Below are positions 10,541-22,317 of a stretch of 64,000 bases of DNA, piece after piece. Position numbers and translations under genes: made by a program. Below the pieces are notes generated by a model. That model saw only the letters and a list, made by a program, of their open reading frames with translations, had not been told where the DNA came from and made no database searches. Position 1 is the stretch's first letter; each line of letters starts with the position of its first letter. Origin of the DNA: Enoplolaimus lenunculus (lineage: Eukaryota > Nematoda > Enoplea > Enoplida > Thoracostomopsidae); NCBI GenBank assembly GCA_030248215.1, contig JASANG010000363.1, positions 1-64,000 of the forward strand, read 5' to 3'.

Positions 10541-11840
10541 GGTATAATATTTGAGAAATAACTTGTACTAGATGTACTCGAAAATAAAATTTTAAGTAAA
10601 ACAACACCAACTGTTTACATGTCAATTATTTTTCGTCGGCGGAAAAATTTGCGTTATAAGCGGCTTCCAACGCCAAATGTTTTATTTACTAAATTAATTT
10701 AATGTGTAGATATATTCTCGTCCAAATAATTAAGCTGTAGAAATTCTATTTCATAATAATGTCAAAGAAAACTTATCTCATTTTTGCGCAGCTTCGATAA
10801 ATTTATCTCTTTCTATCCCAGCAGTAAAATTTTGAAATCATTGTTTCAAAGATAAAATACTGCAACGCTAAAACCGTTTAGCGATACGAAGAAATAGTTT
10901 TGAATGAAATATAGGAAGCATTAATACTGCAGAGAAACCCCCGCCGTTCACAAGGCGTGCGTTGTTTTATCTGGTTTGTCTGGTTATCTTTGACTTTAAA
11001 CAATTTTCTGCTAATCTTTAAAGTTGAAAAAAAATTTAATTTGTGTCCTGGGTCGTACGCAAGGGCGATGATAAGGTGAATTTGTCCGCTCCAGATTGTG
11101 CTGTAGGAGCAAGAAAAAATGCCCTTTTGGCATGCTTCACGATACTTAAACTGTTATGGATTTTTGAGGTCAAAGTTTGTGGCGCCTATTTACGGTTACT
11201 TGGCTTTGTCTGCGACAGGTCCGCAGTAAGAAGGCGGCCATTGGGCTTAACCCCATCTAATATAGGTCTCTATCCCGATAGCATGCTGAACTAGCTAAGG
11301 GCTTGGTGTGCGAACGCTTTCGTAGACGTACGGGTAATAGGAGTGGGCTGACCAAATTTAGACAATTCACTGTTTATTGGTGAAAGCTAAAAAAATTTGA
11401 CAATAAAATAAGAATTCAGCAGAAGCGGTTTTTGAAACAAAATCGTGATTTTGATATGTTATTAGTGCAAATTGGCTTATACGCTAACAAATGGTATTTT
11501 ATAGTCTCAAAGTTATGCTGCCAGCCCGTATAAAGAGTTGACAAGTGAAATATTTCGAGTAATATAAGTGTTTAGTATTGAAATTTAGTTTTCAGTATTA
11601 TCTTAAACAAACTCTAAGCGAGAGTTCTATTTATGAAAACAAAAACTGATTAGTTCGACTTTTAAAGCAATTATGTCAACTTTATCTGCGTTGTTTTTTG
11701 TGACAATTAACATTTTGCTATAAATTTGGCTTGATGTCTAGAAACGTTCACAGTTATTTTATGAGTTAAAACGAATATTGCTAATTTTTGACTCTAAAAC
11801 GAAAATACAAGCATTTTCGCACCGTTTCAATTACCGTTTT
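10541..11840. other. Gene-free stretch
   Basis: A GC-richer patch near 11040-11290 gives an 83-codon frame with no recognisable domain. No repeats were seen. Confidence 0.4.
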
Positions 11841-12041
11841 GGCCCATGCTACTTGTAGGAGCGTCCAAGTTTCTGCGGGGTCTGTAAAAGCGTAGGTTTA
11901 GATACTAGATTACAATTTTTTGCTTAGGCTTAGGATTAGGCTTTGGCTTAGGTTTAGGAACACACTTTTGCAACGCTTACGCTTAGGGTTAGACTTAGGA
12001 ATACTCTTACTGTTATGCTCCTAAGAGTAACAACATTGGCC
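11841..12041 (-). mobile_element. Family B MITE, TTAGGC core, perfect 8-bp duplication (B1)
   Basis: ACCGTTTT at 11833-11840 recurs at 12042-12049, directly bracketing tips GGCCCATG and CATTGGCC. The inside holds GGAGCGTCCAAGTTTC, degenerate GCTTAGGCTTAGG hexamers and CTTACTGTTATGCTCC. The exact duplication fixes both ends of the element at 201 bp. GG tips with 8-bp duplication leave hAT, P or Merlin superfamilies possible. Confidence 0.85.
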
Positions 12042-12480
12042 ACCGTTTTTATCGCATACAACGCAGTTTCGATGTTTTACGTGGAGTGGTGAAATTTTTC
12101 AATTGCTTACTTTCATAACTACCGGGGCACAAACGGTAAATCGTGTAGTTTTGTTGCTACGCTCGTGCCATGACACGGTTGATCTAACCAATTTTGCGTT
12201 GAATTATCATATGCCTATATCAAGTAAATCGTGTTTTCTCAAGAAATATACAAAAAATCGCTGCGAAACTTACTTATTTGTACTTTAGAAGTTATTTTGA
12301 ACTTCAACAGCTTAAACGTGTTCTGATCATTCAAACTCAAATATTTCAACTAAACTTGCAACATTTATCATTATTTTAGTCGATTTTTATATCGGATATT
12401 TCATCTTAGTGTGTATTAAGCATAAAATCATTGTGCTAAATTCTTAAAACCACCCATGTTTACTTAGGCTCCAATGCACA

Positions 12481-12652
12481 CAGACCCGTAGCCAGCTTTA
12501 TTTGCTAATGAGGGGGCTAGAAATTTTTTAGGAATTGCATAAAAGGACGTTTGTTGATGTACAAGTAAGGTTGAAAATATTCTGTGCGGGCAAAGGTTTT
12601 CTGGGGGGGAAGGCCAGAGCACTCCTGAGCCCCCCTTTTGGAGACGGGCCCA
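12481..12652 (+). mobile_element. Family F hAT-like MITE (F3)
   Basis: Tips CAGACCCGTAGCCAGC and GAGACGGGCC. The flanks AATGCACA (12473-12480) and AATGCACG (12653-12660) agree at seven of eight bases, the expected hAT duplication with one change. Confidence 0.8.
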
Positions 12653-12874
12653 AATGCACGGTATTAAATAGCAATTGTTACATTTTTATTGCCAATTAAA
12701 CCATATAAGTGCACCGCATTTATTACAATCATTGTGTAAAAACAATGCAATTTTGTGGATATTTTGTGTTTTCGGTAATTTACAGTTCCATATTTTGGCG
12801 GATGCTGCATAATTTAATACTGCAACACAGTTGGGTTTTAGAATATTGCTTGTTTTTTGACTTGTGTATCACTT

Positions 12875-13010
12875 TCCATGCGTAGGTTTTATCTTGGGAT
12901 GACAACTAGGAGGCTTAGAAAAAGGTTTATTTGCATTTACATAAACGTTTTCGAAAACCTAAGTTTGAGCCTTAACCAAAAGTGTGAGACGAAATGTAAA
13001 AGAGCCATTC
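12875..13010. repeat. Probable family P copy
   Basis: Contains GCGTAGGTTTTATC, AGGAGGCTTAGAAAAAGG and CCTAAGTTTGAGCC, ending in GAAATGTAAAAGAGCC, a drifted P end. Confidence 0.4.
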
Positions 13011-13629
13011 CTTGTTGTTTTGATCTTATGCACCTTCCACAATATTATGCGTACGGCAGATAACTTTTGGGGACGATTTGTGCGAGAAACTGAAGCTTGT
13101 TTGACTTCAGTGGCTCGGATACTGAAGCTTTTATTTGGCTTCAGTTTGCTGGTTATAAGATGTTTTTCAGCTTCAAGATACATCGCGTTACCCCCTCCCT
13201 CAAAAGTTACATGGTAATGGCATATTGGGTAAGTAGCATTAATACGCTACTGCCATCGGTACTCTGGTTCCACTTTACTTCGCGGCTGAAACCAACTGTA
13301 ATCAATATTGGTAAGGGTTTATAGAAGAAAATCCATATAAGAAAGACGGTTGCAGTATGCCACAAAATGCTAAAATCGATTCTAAATTGCAGTTAGCGTG
13401 CAATTTATTGCAATATATTTCACTATATTTGTTTGAATATGTACTAAATTTCAAAGTTTTGTTATGATTGCGTATCGCATTCTTAAATGAAACTCAACAC
13501 AACCGTCCAATAATGTATATTATAATTGTTCAAGAGCCATCGTCTCTTACTAAAAAGAAACGAGTCTGTGTGTGTGCCCCCCACTTTCCTCAGGAGAATG
13601 AGCTTTCAAGTGTTTCGGTCATTTACCCC

Positions 13630-14175
13630 TTTATTTTCAAGGGGGTATCATCACTTCAATGTATATATAGCATATCCACACAAAACTTTAAATTTGTCAA
13701 TTTGTGTGCTAAATAATAGTATTTTAATAGTATATTTAAAGCTTGTTTGTTGTAGAAATCAGTCGATTTTTTTTATTTCTCAATTTACAATTTGTTCCTT
13801 GTTATGGACATGAGAAATAAATAATTGACTGATTTCGAAAGCATGTGTTCTTAAATGTGTGTAGCACGTATCACCAGCTATTGACAGGTCCTGTAACTTG
13901 TGAACCAGTGAATACTGAGGCTCAAAATTTAGAGCAAATTTTTCGCATATTATTTGCTCTACTCTTGTGCCAATTTTGAGTTCAAGAAATGCAATAGTTG
14001 AGTTTGAAAACTACTGCATCTGACGATAGTTGCTATATACATTTCAGAAAATGTGCCCTAACACCAACAAGTTTCAAATATACTACATATTAAAATGCTA
14101 TTTAGCACACCAAGCAACAAATTTAAAGTTTCGCACGGATAAGCTATGTATACATTGAAGTGATGATGGTTTCAA
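13630..14175. repeat. Long inverted repeat around an inner hairpin
   Basis: The left arm (about 13645-13760), with ATCATCACTTCAATGTATA and GAAACTTTAAATTTGT-like words, matches the inverse of the right arm (about 14060-14175) at roughly 80% by eye over at least 110 bp. Between them sits a second, shorter hairpin. Looks like an old palindromic DNA element. Confidence 0.6.
13754..13842. repeat. Inner hairpin (small palindromic element)
   Basis: GAAATCAGTCGA with TTTATTTCTCA on the left pairs with TGAGAAATAAATAA and TTGACTGATTTC on the right, about 26-bp arms separated by some 32 bases. Confidence 0.6.
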
Positions 14176-14199
14176 CCATGAGAACTTTGTTCAGTAAGC

Positions 14200-15130
14200 A
14201 TTAAAAGTGGTAATTTTTCAGTTGAAGTTGACTCTAATTTAAAACAGATACACAATTGAATTGCGAGTCTATTTTCAAGAATTTATTTAAACCTCATTAA
14301 ATTAGAACACTTGGTTGAATTCGATTTGCCTCAAATCAGGTGCGTGTGGTGTTCAAAGAGGGGGTATATTGTGGCATGTTCACCCTTTCGAAATAGACAA
14401 TAATAAGCGCTTCTGGGTCCGTCAACAAATTTGCTTTTTCCGTGAGCTTATGCCAACTAGTACTCAAAACCTGTCAACGCACCTAGAAGTAATCGGTTAC
14501 AGAGCACAGTAATGATTTTGGGGTTTAGGTTTTAAAAACGAAACACACAGATGCCAATGCACAAATGACCTTAGCATTATCAGTAGCACCGGATACAACC
14601 TGGTCATCGGGGTCGGCAACAAACCGAATATTTTCCTGTTTTAGCTATGTATGCTCTGACGGAACATCTTCTAGTCCAGGTACGGTAAAAATGACAAACA
14701 TTAAGCAAAACTATAAAATTCGGACGATAACTGACTTTAAGTTAGAAGTGAAACGGTATTAAATTTTTTGCGAAACTTTTTGTAAATCTGAAACACAGCG
14801 CGTGCAACCCGGAACTTGTTGACATTAATCATTGGACCGCTTCGTTGCGTTAGTCCAGCCACTATTAATTGAACAAGATTATCCCAGACGTAGACACAAT
14901 ATACAGCGCGTCTTCAAGTGCAACCGAAACAACTTAAACTTTTTTTTCGCTTTTAGAAAATTTTCTCCAATAATTAAACAGACCCAAAGTCTTACAGAGT
15001 ATACCGTATTAGCAAACTATTCGTTGTTTTAATTTAGCATTCCTTAGACGCCAAACGCACAATGTTAATGAGTGGCCGGTGTATAAGTTTATAATGGGGA
15101 TTGCCACACAATAAACAATTAGTAAACAAA
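14200..15130. other. Gene-free stretch
   Basis: Several 65-codon chance frames only; none shows a recognisable motif. Confidence 0.4.
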
Positions 15131-15134
15131 CTCA

Positions 15135-15250
15135 CGACCGAAGCGAATGTGAAGCCAACTGCAATTTCGCTACCAAATCTTTAAACAAAATGTTAGTTTT
15201 TGATCCCTGTGTGGGGGGTGGATTACGCCTGGTAGATCCCCATTTAGATC
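15135..15250. repeat. Family J fragment
   Basis: GTGAAGCCAACTGCAATTTCG and following words match the family J interior (GAGAAGCCAAACGCAATTTT, seen at 24950 and 48020). Confidence 0.5.
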
Positions 15251-15411
15251 CGCGACCTAATGTAAAATTTCGACTGTTTGTGCGCATCAAAGCTCTCTGA
15301 AGTGCGCCGACGAATTTCAAGGATTTTTGTGTGCTTCGTTCGACGCGCTCAAGGGTTTCTCGCTGAAGAGCGTTGTTGCCCAGGCGAAGGCGCCCGTGCT
15401 TTTGTGTCATT
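15246..15411 (-). CDS. Possible exon or coding relic, unrecognised
   Basis: On the minus strand an ATG with a purine at -3 (AAAAAATGACAC) opens a basic stretch of about 52 residues beginning MTQKHGRLRLGNNALQR, rich in Arg, Leu and Gln, with amphipathic-helix spacing. Its GC content is above that of its neighbours. It runs straight into a family J repeat, so only this part could be genuine. No splice signal of good quality is visible (a weak TTAG/GTCGCG lies at the repeat border). I recognise no family; chance remains a real possibility. Confidence 0.2.
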
Positions 15412-15919
15412 TTTTCTACGACAAAGACTAAGTTAAATAGGCCCAATTCCTAAATTCTGTTCGTTTATACAATTTTTTTTTCGTTATGACTCTCAAAACA
15501 CTACTTGTAATAATAAATTAAACGACATTGCTGTGAGATCTGCATTCCACATTTTTTGTGAAGCAGACAAAAAAATCATTTTTTGGCCATCTTTAAACGC
15601 CGTTTTGACTTTTTACACGCGCACTGCGTCAACAACACTTGTATTTTGCGCAAATTGCAATCTCGTTTGCATGAGCATTCGCATATACATGCATGTGCAT
15701 ATATATATATATTTGCCTGCAAATATTATGATTTTACGTTCCACACAGTTTTAAAACCCTTTTTTACCATTCGAAATTAAAAAAACATCAGTGTGTTCAT
15801 TGTTTTTTGCACAAGTTAATACTCCATTCCTGTGTACGCCAATTCGTACATAACATGTCCATATATGAAACTGGGACGCTTGCATACTCCCGTCACAGTT
15901 TTCAAAATGTTCCCACTTT

Positions 15920-15985
15920 GGCAACAACTTAGGCTCAGGAATATACTTAGGCAAGTTACTGGGAAATTGTAAAAGAGGCTGAGAC
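15920..15985. repeat. Family P fragment
   Basis: CTTAGGCTCAGGAATATAC and CTTAGGCAAG precede GGGAAATTGTAAAAGAGG. Confidence 0.4.
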
Positions 15986-16884
15986 TGATTAAATATTTGT
16001 CGTCAGGCACGTATGTATATATTATACCTCCAGTTATGTTATCAATTAAACCAAGCGGCAATCTAGGCATAGTTTGTACGAAACAAATTGTGGTATACTT
16101 AAAATTAGCTATTATATATAATTTGAATGTCTGTGACAACTGTATAAATAATGTGTGCCTGGTTAGCAACAACACTAGTGAAATAATAAATACTTAATTC
16201 GTTTCAATATATAATGTTCAAAACAGGCAATTACTAATAAGCTTAAAATTATCAGGGGTGAAGCACTTTAAACTGACATCGCAATTTTGGTTAACTTCAA
16301 GTTGGAGGGAAGGCAAAAATGTTGTCAAACACCATTATTCAGTAGTTTAATTTTAGACCTGACGAAATTTATACATCTGAAATATAGTAGATATAATGTA
16401 TATATTATATATAATATATAATATACATTTCCTATATAATTCTGATGGTATAAAATTAATGTTCACAATTTTTTTCACATTTCCACAATTTTAGATTCCA
16501 TTTCCTAATATATAGCATGGTTTTCTCACAGGCTATATAAACAGCTAAATTATTAGCCGTAGAATCATGTGTTGATATAGTTAACTGAAATGATTTTGTT
16601 TTCAAAGTTATTCTTCCTTTCAAGCGAAAAACAGTTTAATTTTCCGGCAAACGGCGAGCTTATTTGAACACTTTTTGGTTTAATTATCCGTATTAGTTGC
16701 TTTGGTTCATGTTACTTTTTGGGACGGTCGCTGTTACAAGCGACGGCAACAACAGAGTAGGCTTTGGCTCTCGAGTAGTCTTTACACTTTGGGATTAGAC
16801 TTAGTTAAGTCTTTGAATAATTAGTTTTTCGTTGGAAGTTAGACATACCTAAGTTTAAGAATAGATTTAGTCTAAAACAATGTA
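15986..16884. other. Gene-free stretch with AT palindrome
   Basis: A near-perfect palindrome of TA steps lies at 16397-16428 and could extrude as a cruciform. Otherwise unremarkable. Confidence 0.45.
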
Positions 16885-17134
16885 CACACTGTAAATTGCA
16901 ATGAGTTCATTATTATCAACTGAGGCAGAGATAGTTATTTTTGAGTTAATAACAGTAAACTTTTACTCATGCTGAGTTGAGTAGTTTCTCACTCTGATTT
17001 GAGTTTACTCCGATGGCGTTAATTAAATCAGAATGAGCTGAATGAACTCAAAATTATGAGTTCTGATAGTCCTAACACAGACTGAGTGATTCAAATCATT
17101 CTCGGTTAAAATCAACTCACTGGAACGCAGAGTG
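16885..17134. mobile_element. Diverged family D-like palindromic element (D3)
   Basis: Begins after TA with CACACTGTAAATTGCAATGAG and is dense in GAGTT/AACTC words on both strands, like D1 and D2. The right end CACTGGAACGCAGAGTG is a weak inverted match (about 14 of 21). Confidence 0.4.
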
Positions 17135-17544
17135 CACCTTTAATAGTAAATATTGGTGATTGATTTTATTCGAAACCAAAATTAGAAAAACTGATATTTT
17201 ACGTTTGAACGGCCATAACTGTAGAAATACCGCTAAGTATTTGAACTTAAACGTAAACCAGAACCATATGCTAAATAATGTTTTCCTACCTAAGCCTGCC
17301 TGCAAAGCACAGCAAGATAACATCTAGTCCCTAATCTTAGCTTTAAATATGGTAAAATTGCAATTAGTGCACCATTTTTAAATACGGTATTACTTTAATT
17401 TCACTTTTTTTCCATTTGTATACCACAACTCATCGTGAAATACATAAATTTAATACTCTTTGTTTATTTACCATGCCGCTAATCTCAAATACTGAACTAC
17501 GGAGCCGGCCACTCAAGCCATGGCTTGCCTAACAGGAACCAAAA

Positions 17545-17660
17545 CCAAAATTTTGTGTTAAGATTTAGCACTAGAACGACATTTGGTTTTAAATTTGCTG
17601 TCTTCGCGAGCGTTTTTCATTATTACACACCGCTCCTCGTTAGAAATTCGTGAATCTATC
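17545..17660 (-). repeat. Family J fragment
   Basis: TTGTGTTAAGATTTAGCACT and TTCGCGAGCG correspond, inverted, to the family J interior seen at 24950. Confidence 0.4.
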
Positions 17661-17732
17661 ATTAGCTAATATTTAGCAACGAACTGGCCAGATTTCATAG
17701 CTTTGCATACCGACATAGCCGTTAGTATACAT

Positions 17733-17914
17733 GGCCAATGTTTAGAACACGGTTGTAACAGTAGTATAAGCATATTCCTAAGCTTAAGCCTAAACCTAAA
17801 CCGAAGCGTAAAAATGAGCTTATATCTTAACCTTAACCTAAGCAAAAAATTGTCTAAAGCTTAAGCTTTCTCTGTTACAGTCCCACAGAAAAACGTTCCG
17901 CCCCTACATGGGCC
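17733..17914 (+). mobile_element. Family A MITE, TTAGGC core (A5)
   Basis: Tips GGCCAATGTTTAGAACACGG and AACGTTCCGCCCC...ACATGGGCC. Flanks GTATACAT and GAATACGT agree at six of eight bases, consistent with an aged 8-bp duplication. The core carries CCTAAG-type hexamers, then GTCTAAAGCTTAAGC. Confidence 0.75.
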
Positions 17915-18518
17915 GAATACGTAAACTCATAATCACGGAAATCATATGTACCATTTGATGTCACGTTAAAAAGCATTTACACAAAGGTTTTACGTTATCT
18001 TTTTTCGTTAAATATTGCTCAAATGTCTCATGAAGCTTACATTGACGCGTATTTATTCAACCACGCGTTGGTCTTTGTTACAAGCGAAATCACTTTTTTT
18101 GTAGCCCGTTTTAATGTATTTATGAACCAGGTTTTTGTAGCAATAATATTCTAGAGATACACAACACTTGTATAATAATACAATTGGGTGATTAGAAGGA
18201 AGCCGAAACTAATGTTTATACGGCATTAACGGTCCATTTTGAAGCTTTTGGCTAAAATCGGAAACGTGGCTGTGTTTGTTTTTTCGTTTAATGGGTGTAC
18301 ACCGGCTACTATGCGCACAGCATAGTTCTGGTTTGAGATTATGGAGGCAATTCTAAATAGTTAAAAAAACTACAATTAAAATAGCTCGTTTAACGGCAAT
18401 AAACGGGTTTTTACTAATTTATGTAGGTTTCACAGTCGGGCTGGCACTAAGGATCAGCCATTGCAAGGCATGATGATCCGAATTCATTTCAAGTGCGGAT
18501 AACTACCGTCTAGCAGTT

Positions 18519-18552
18519 TTAGGCTTAGGCTTAGGCTTAGGCTTAGGCTTAG
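18519..18552 (+). repeat. Perfect TTAGGC tandem run
   Basis: Five perfect TTAGGC units plus TTAG, the longest pure run in the window. The hexamer equals the nematode telomere repeat, and with four or more GG pairs it could form a two-tetrad quadruplex. No transposon tips were found immediately around it. Confidence 0.9.
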
Positions 18553-18904
18553 TGTTTGCAAGCGAGCGTAGTGAACGAAAAAAATAAACTTTTTTTGCCC
18601 CTTGCAGGTTATTCTACAGCCGGTAGAAGAACTTTGTTCCTGTCTTACCGGATATTTTGGCGTATTTTAATAAAAATCGGTGGTTACTTCGCTGAATATT
18701 TGAGAAAATAACAATTTCATTGAGGTTTTTCGTTTGTCGACCAAATTCCCGGTGGGCCAGATGACGTTTCCACTCTGGTTTTTGGGTCAATTATTCAGGT
18801 GCTAAAAGCGTTGTTCGCCTGGGTTGCGGTGTAAAATACCTTGGGTATGAAAACTGTAGGTTGTTAATTTGGTTACAGCAAACCTCACGCCATCGGATTA
18901 GCTT

Positions 18905-19078
18905 TCCGACTATTTCTAGCTTAGGCTTAAGATGAATGCTTATTCTCACGCTTAGGCTTAGGTTTACGCTATTGGCCCGAAACGCGAATTTAGTTTCGGG
19001 CCCTAAACCCCAGCTTTTGCCCATACCAAAGCCTGAGTATCCTTAACTTTAAATATGAGTGAAATTGTACAAGAGTTG
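18905..19078. repeat. Family P copy with TTAGGC core
   Basis: AGCTTAGGCTTAAG, then CGCTTAGGCTTAGG, ending GAAATTGTACAAGAG. A GC-richer segment (about 18970-19015) interrupts the core. Confidence 0.45.
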
Positions 19079-19079
19079 C

Positions 19080-20511
19080 TGTTAATGGCCGTGAATGCAA
19101 GATGCGTCACGACAGCCTTTCAAACGAGAATTAAAAACTAACATTTTGTAATTGAGGTTTAACGCTAAAACTTGCTGTTGCTTTCTGGGCTCGCAAGCTA
19201 TTTCCAACTGTCATATTTCTCGCAAACCAATTTCGGAGTTTCTGGGTCCATCACTAGCTGCTGTACCGAATTTTACGCTACAAAGCTTACAGTGAGATTT
19301 GCCCAACTGGCCTTAAGGGTTCAAATGTGAGCCAGGGTAAGTCGTAATGCATGTCACACTTATATTCAGACGCACGCGATACAAGGCAGCTAGGGACAAA
19401 TGGATCTTTCATTCCAGTGGAGATGTTTAGTTTGCAATTGATAGTTTAATAAATATTTGACTTAAATAATGCGTAGGCGTTTATCCTTATACATAACACA
19501 TAATATATATAAATATATATTTATGTATATATAAGTCCCTAGTTATTTATATAACGACGAAATAACGCAAGCAAACATATATTAATATGATTAAGGGGTC
19601 ACAGAGGATCATAAGATTTTGAATAATAGCAAACCTTTAACAAAGAGACAAAATTGGTTGCAAAAGTTTACGAAATTTACGTAATTTTCCTCAAATTCCA
19701 TACATGTCACAATAATTTGCATATTTCGCTCAAATAATTTAGTTTCATGAGGGTTGGAAAACTGCGTAGGCGTTTTTTGTTCCATGTTATACGGTTTACT
19801 GTTCAATTGTCAAGCGTTTCGATTTTCGTTACTTTGAACGTCACGTTCGAATTTGATATTTACACGGCTCATAGAGATCTCAACTCAACATGCTAAGGAA
19901 GGGAACAAAACAATTTGTGGCAGGGGCATGTTGATGTTTTAGCAAAGCCTACAAGCGGAACAAAATTTTTCAGGATTGGACAAACCTTTTATACGGGGAC
20001 CTTTTGGCCAACCCATCTCGCTGCATGGTTACACGATCATGGAACTTTTTTGCGGTCTCCAGTTATGCAACATAACCATTTTAACTTGGAGTTCAAAATT
20101 TGAATTTTTGTTCAGTTGAACTAAACTGGATCTGATTGATGGTACCACAAGGGCAAAAGTGGACACGCAATATGGAGTACCGGACGAATGTCCGGTGTGC
20201 CGGATACACTTAAGCCAACCTGTAAGATGAAAAAGTGTGGTAGGTTGGTGTTTCAAGCCGTTTTTTGTACAATGGCGCGTTTGTTATCAAAATTTCAGGC
20301 TGATTTTTATTGCTAGCTCAGCTGTGTATATACACAGTCAAGATGGGATTATCACTCTTTAATAACAAGAATGGGCAACTAGTTGGGTTCTACATGGTAC
20401 AAAATGTATCATCGCGCGTTGTATTTTAAGTCCGACTCCCACCACCCCTTCAATTGAAGGGTAATCACTAGCTTAAACCACATTCTAAACAAATGAGTTA
20501 AAGCATACCTA
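19080..20511. other. Gene-free stretch
   Basis: Includes a short TATA-rich run near 19502-19535. Overlapping opposite-strand ORFs at 19915-20256 are of chance length. Confidence 0.4.
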
Positions 20512-20671
20512 CACTGCAAAAAATGGTGAATCAAAGTGACTCTCTCGGAAATAGGCGTTTCCTGACTACACAAGCTGAGTCAAAATTCGACTCTGCCAGC
20601 GTCAAATTGAGTCGAATTTGACTCAGGTGGAGTCAAATTTTGACTCAATTGACTCACCATTTTTTGTAATG
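20512..20671. mobile_element. Family D MITE with TA duplication (D1)
   Basis: TA (20510-20511) and TA (20672-20673) bracket tips CACTGCAAAAAATGGTGA and TCACCATTTTTTGTAATG. The interior is an imperfect palindrome of GACTC/GAGTC words. TA duplication suggests a Tc1/mariner-type enzyme mobilised it. Confidence 0.75.
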
Positions 20672-20673
20672 TA

Positions 20674-21573
20674 TAATCAGAGCGAGCGACTTTAGGTGAA
20701 ACTCAAAATATATGGCCGAAAACTCAACGTTCGTTTGGTGCATTCTTTTTGTACACATAATGTACCCAACAGGCGTGTGCACTTTTGTCATTGCGTATCA
20801 TCCACTTTTAATACTGAATCATTTTGAGTGAACCAGTTGCCTATCAAGCCAAGTAGTTTACGGGTTGAACACTTGTGTTTTACGGTTAACTTCCTGGTTC
20901 AAAAACGAACGGAACTGTAAAATTTTAATGTTTTTTCAGGTATTATTGGCATGAGCTTAATATACACCTGTAATCTGTGTAAATAGGCGAAAGCTGAACA
21001 TACAGCTGTAGGTTCTAAAATTTTAAAATCAACCCAGACTCGTACGCGTTCGACTGGAGCAGAGTAAAAATAGCCGAATACTGTGATTTTGGCAATTCAG
21101 ATTTGTCTATACGCTGCAGAATCCACAATAATTTGTGTACGCCAGGTAACTGTTTGCTAATAGTTATATGAAGTATGTTCTTTAGACTGATTTCTGACGA
21201 TTGTTAGCAAACTCGCTAGACAAGATTTTTTAACAATTGTGTTCCCAGAAAACGTTATTCAATGTCAAGTATACACACACTTTAGAGTGGTGGTTTGATA
21301 ATAAAAAAATTCCGAATTCAGAAGACAGGCCTAAACGGTCAGCCCGTAATAAGTAAACACCAGCATTGAATTTCAACTGAGTTCACTTTCGAAGTTAATA
21401 TATGTCGTCACCCGAAACTTTTGAGAATTGAGAACCGGGTATTTTTATTAGCTTAGAATAACCTGCGATATTTTAGAAGCCAGCATAAGGTTTACTGCCA
21501 AAACAAGCAAACCCGTCGTGAAATGAAATCGTTGCTGTGTCCCTGCCTGTAGTTTTCCTAACGCGCAGTTTCT
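20674..21573. other. Gene-free stretch
   Basis: No supported gene, no recognised repeat. Confidence 0.4.
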
Positions 21574-21777
21574 AATTATAACTATACAGGCCCGATGCCA
21601 GCTCACTTTGCTGGAAAGGTCAAAAAAATTTTCAGTAGGAGCATTCAAGGGTTTTCAATGACTTACAAGCAAGACAATTATAACTATACAGGCCCGATGC
21701 CAGCTCACTTTGCTGGAAAGGTCAAAAAAATTTTCAGTAGGAGCATTCAAGGGTTTTCAATGACTTACAAGCAAGAC
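21574..21777 (+). repeat. 102-bp tandem duplication
   Basis: 21574-21675 and 21676-21777 are essentially identical. The period is divisible by three, so a duplicated open frame starting MPAHFAGKVKK results; this is not a gene. The high identity implies a recent event. Confidence 0.9.
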
Positions 21778-21840
21778 TGAATATCTTCTAGGGGTCCAGG
21801 GGGGCTGAGCCCCCCTGGCACTCTCTTGCCTACGGTCTCG
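21587..21840 (+). mobile_element. Family F hAT-like MITE with internal duplication and perfect 8-bp target copy (F4)
   Basis: TAACTATA at 21579-21586 recurs at 21841-21848. Tips CAGGCCCGATGCC and GCCTACGGTCTCG. The left half, together with the adjoining target copy, is present twice in tandem, so TAACTATA also appears a third time, inside, at about 21681. Confidence 0.85.
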
Positions 21841-21848
21841 TAACTATA

Positions 21849-22317
21849 CTCTAATTCAACCGATTTGTACTCATAATTCTTGTGCGCACATGAATAGAGT
21901 TTCGCCTCAAAAACTACAGTAATACCATGAACTTTTGAATATGAGGTTATATTATGTGGTGAAGAACATGAAACGAATATTGTCATTCGCTATTTTTGGG
22001 GCAAAGTCAAGCTGTCAGTCGCATAGAGATACGAGATACTTACCTGGTTTACTTTTAATTATTTGGGATGGCTCATTTCGGTACCTTTTTTACTTTCGAA
22101 ACCCTCTCACACATTATAATTTGATTACTAACATAGGCTTTGGCTGAGGCATTAGATCAAACTTGGCGCATCAGAGGCTTTAGTAAAGTAAATGAACCCC
22201 GTTAGTGTTAGCGGTAAACTTTTTCGTTCTAACAAATCAGCACCGGTGTAGTTGAAAATAAGCAAGAACTTACTTTCCAGTTTTGAATCAAAAAGCTGGT
22301 TCTAACTGTCGTAGCCC
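21849..22317. other. Gene-free stretch
   Basis: Nothing beyond short chance frames. Confidence 0.4.

Noticed and set aside
18519-18552. Chromosome end or subtelomere
   Set aside because: Only five perfect TTAGGC units, and most other hexamer blocks lie in dispersed transposons in both orientations.
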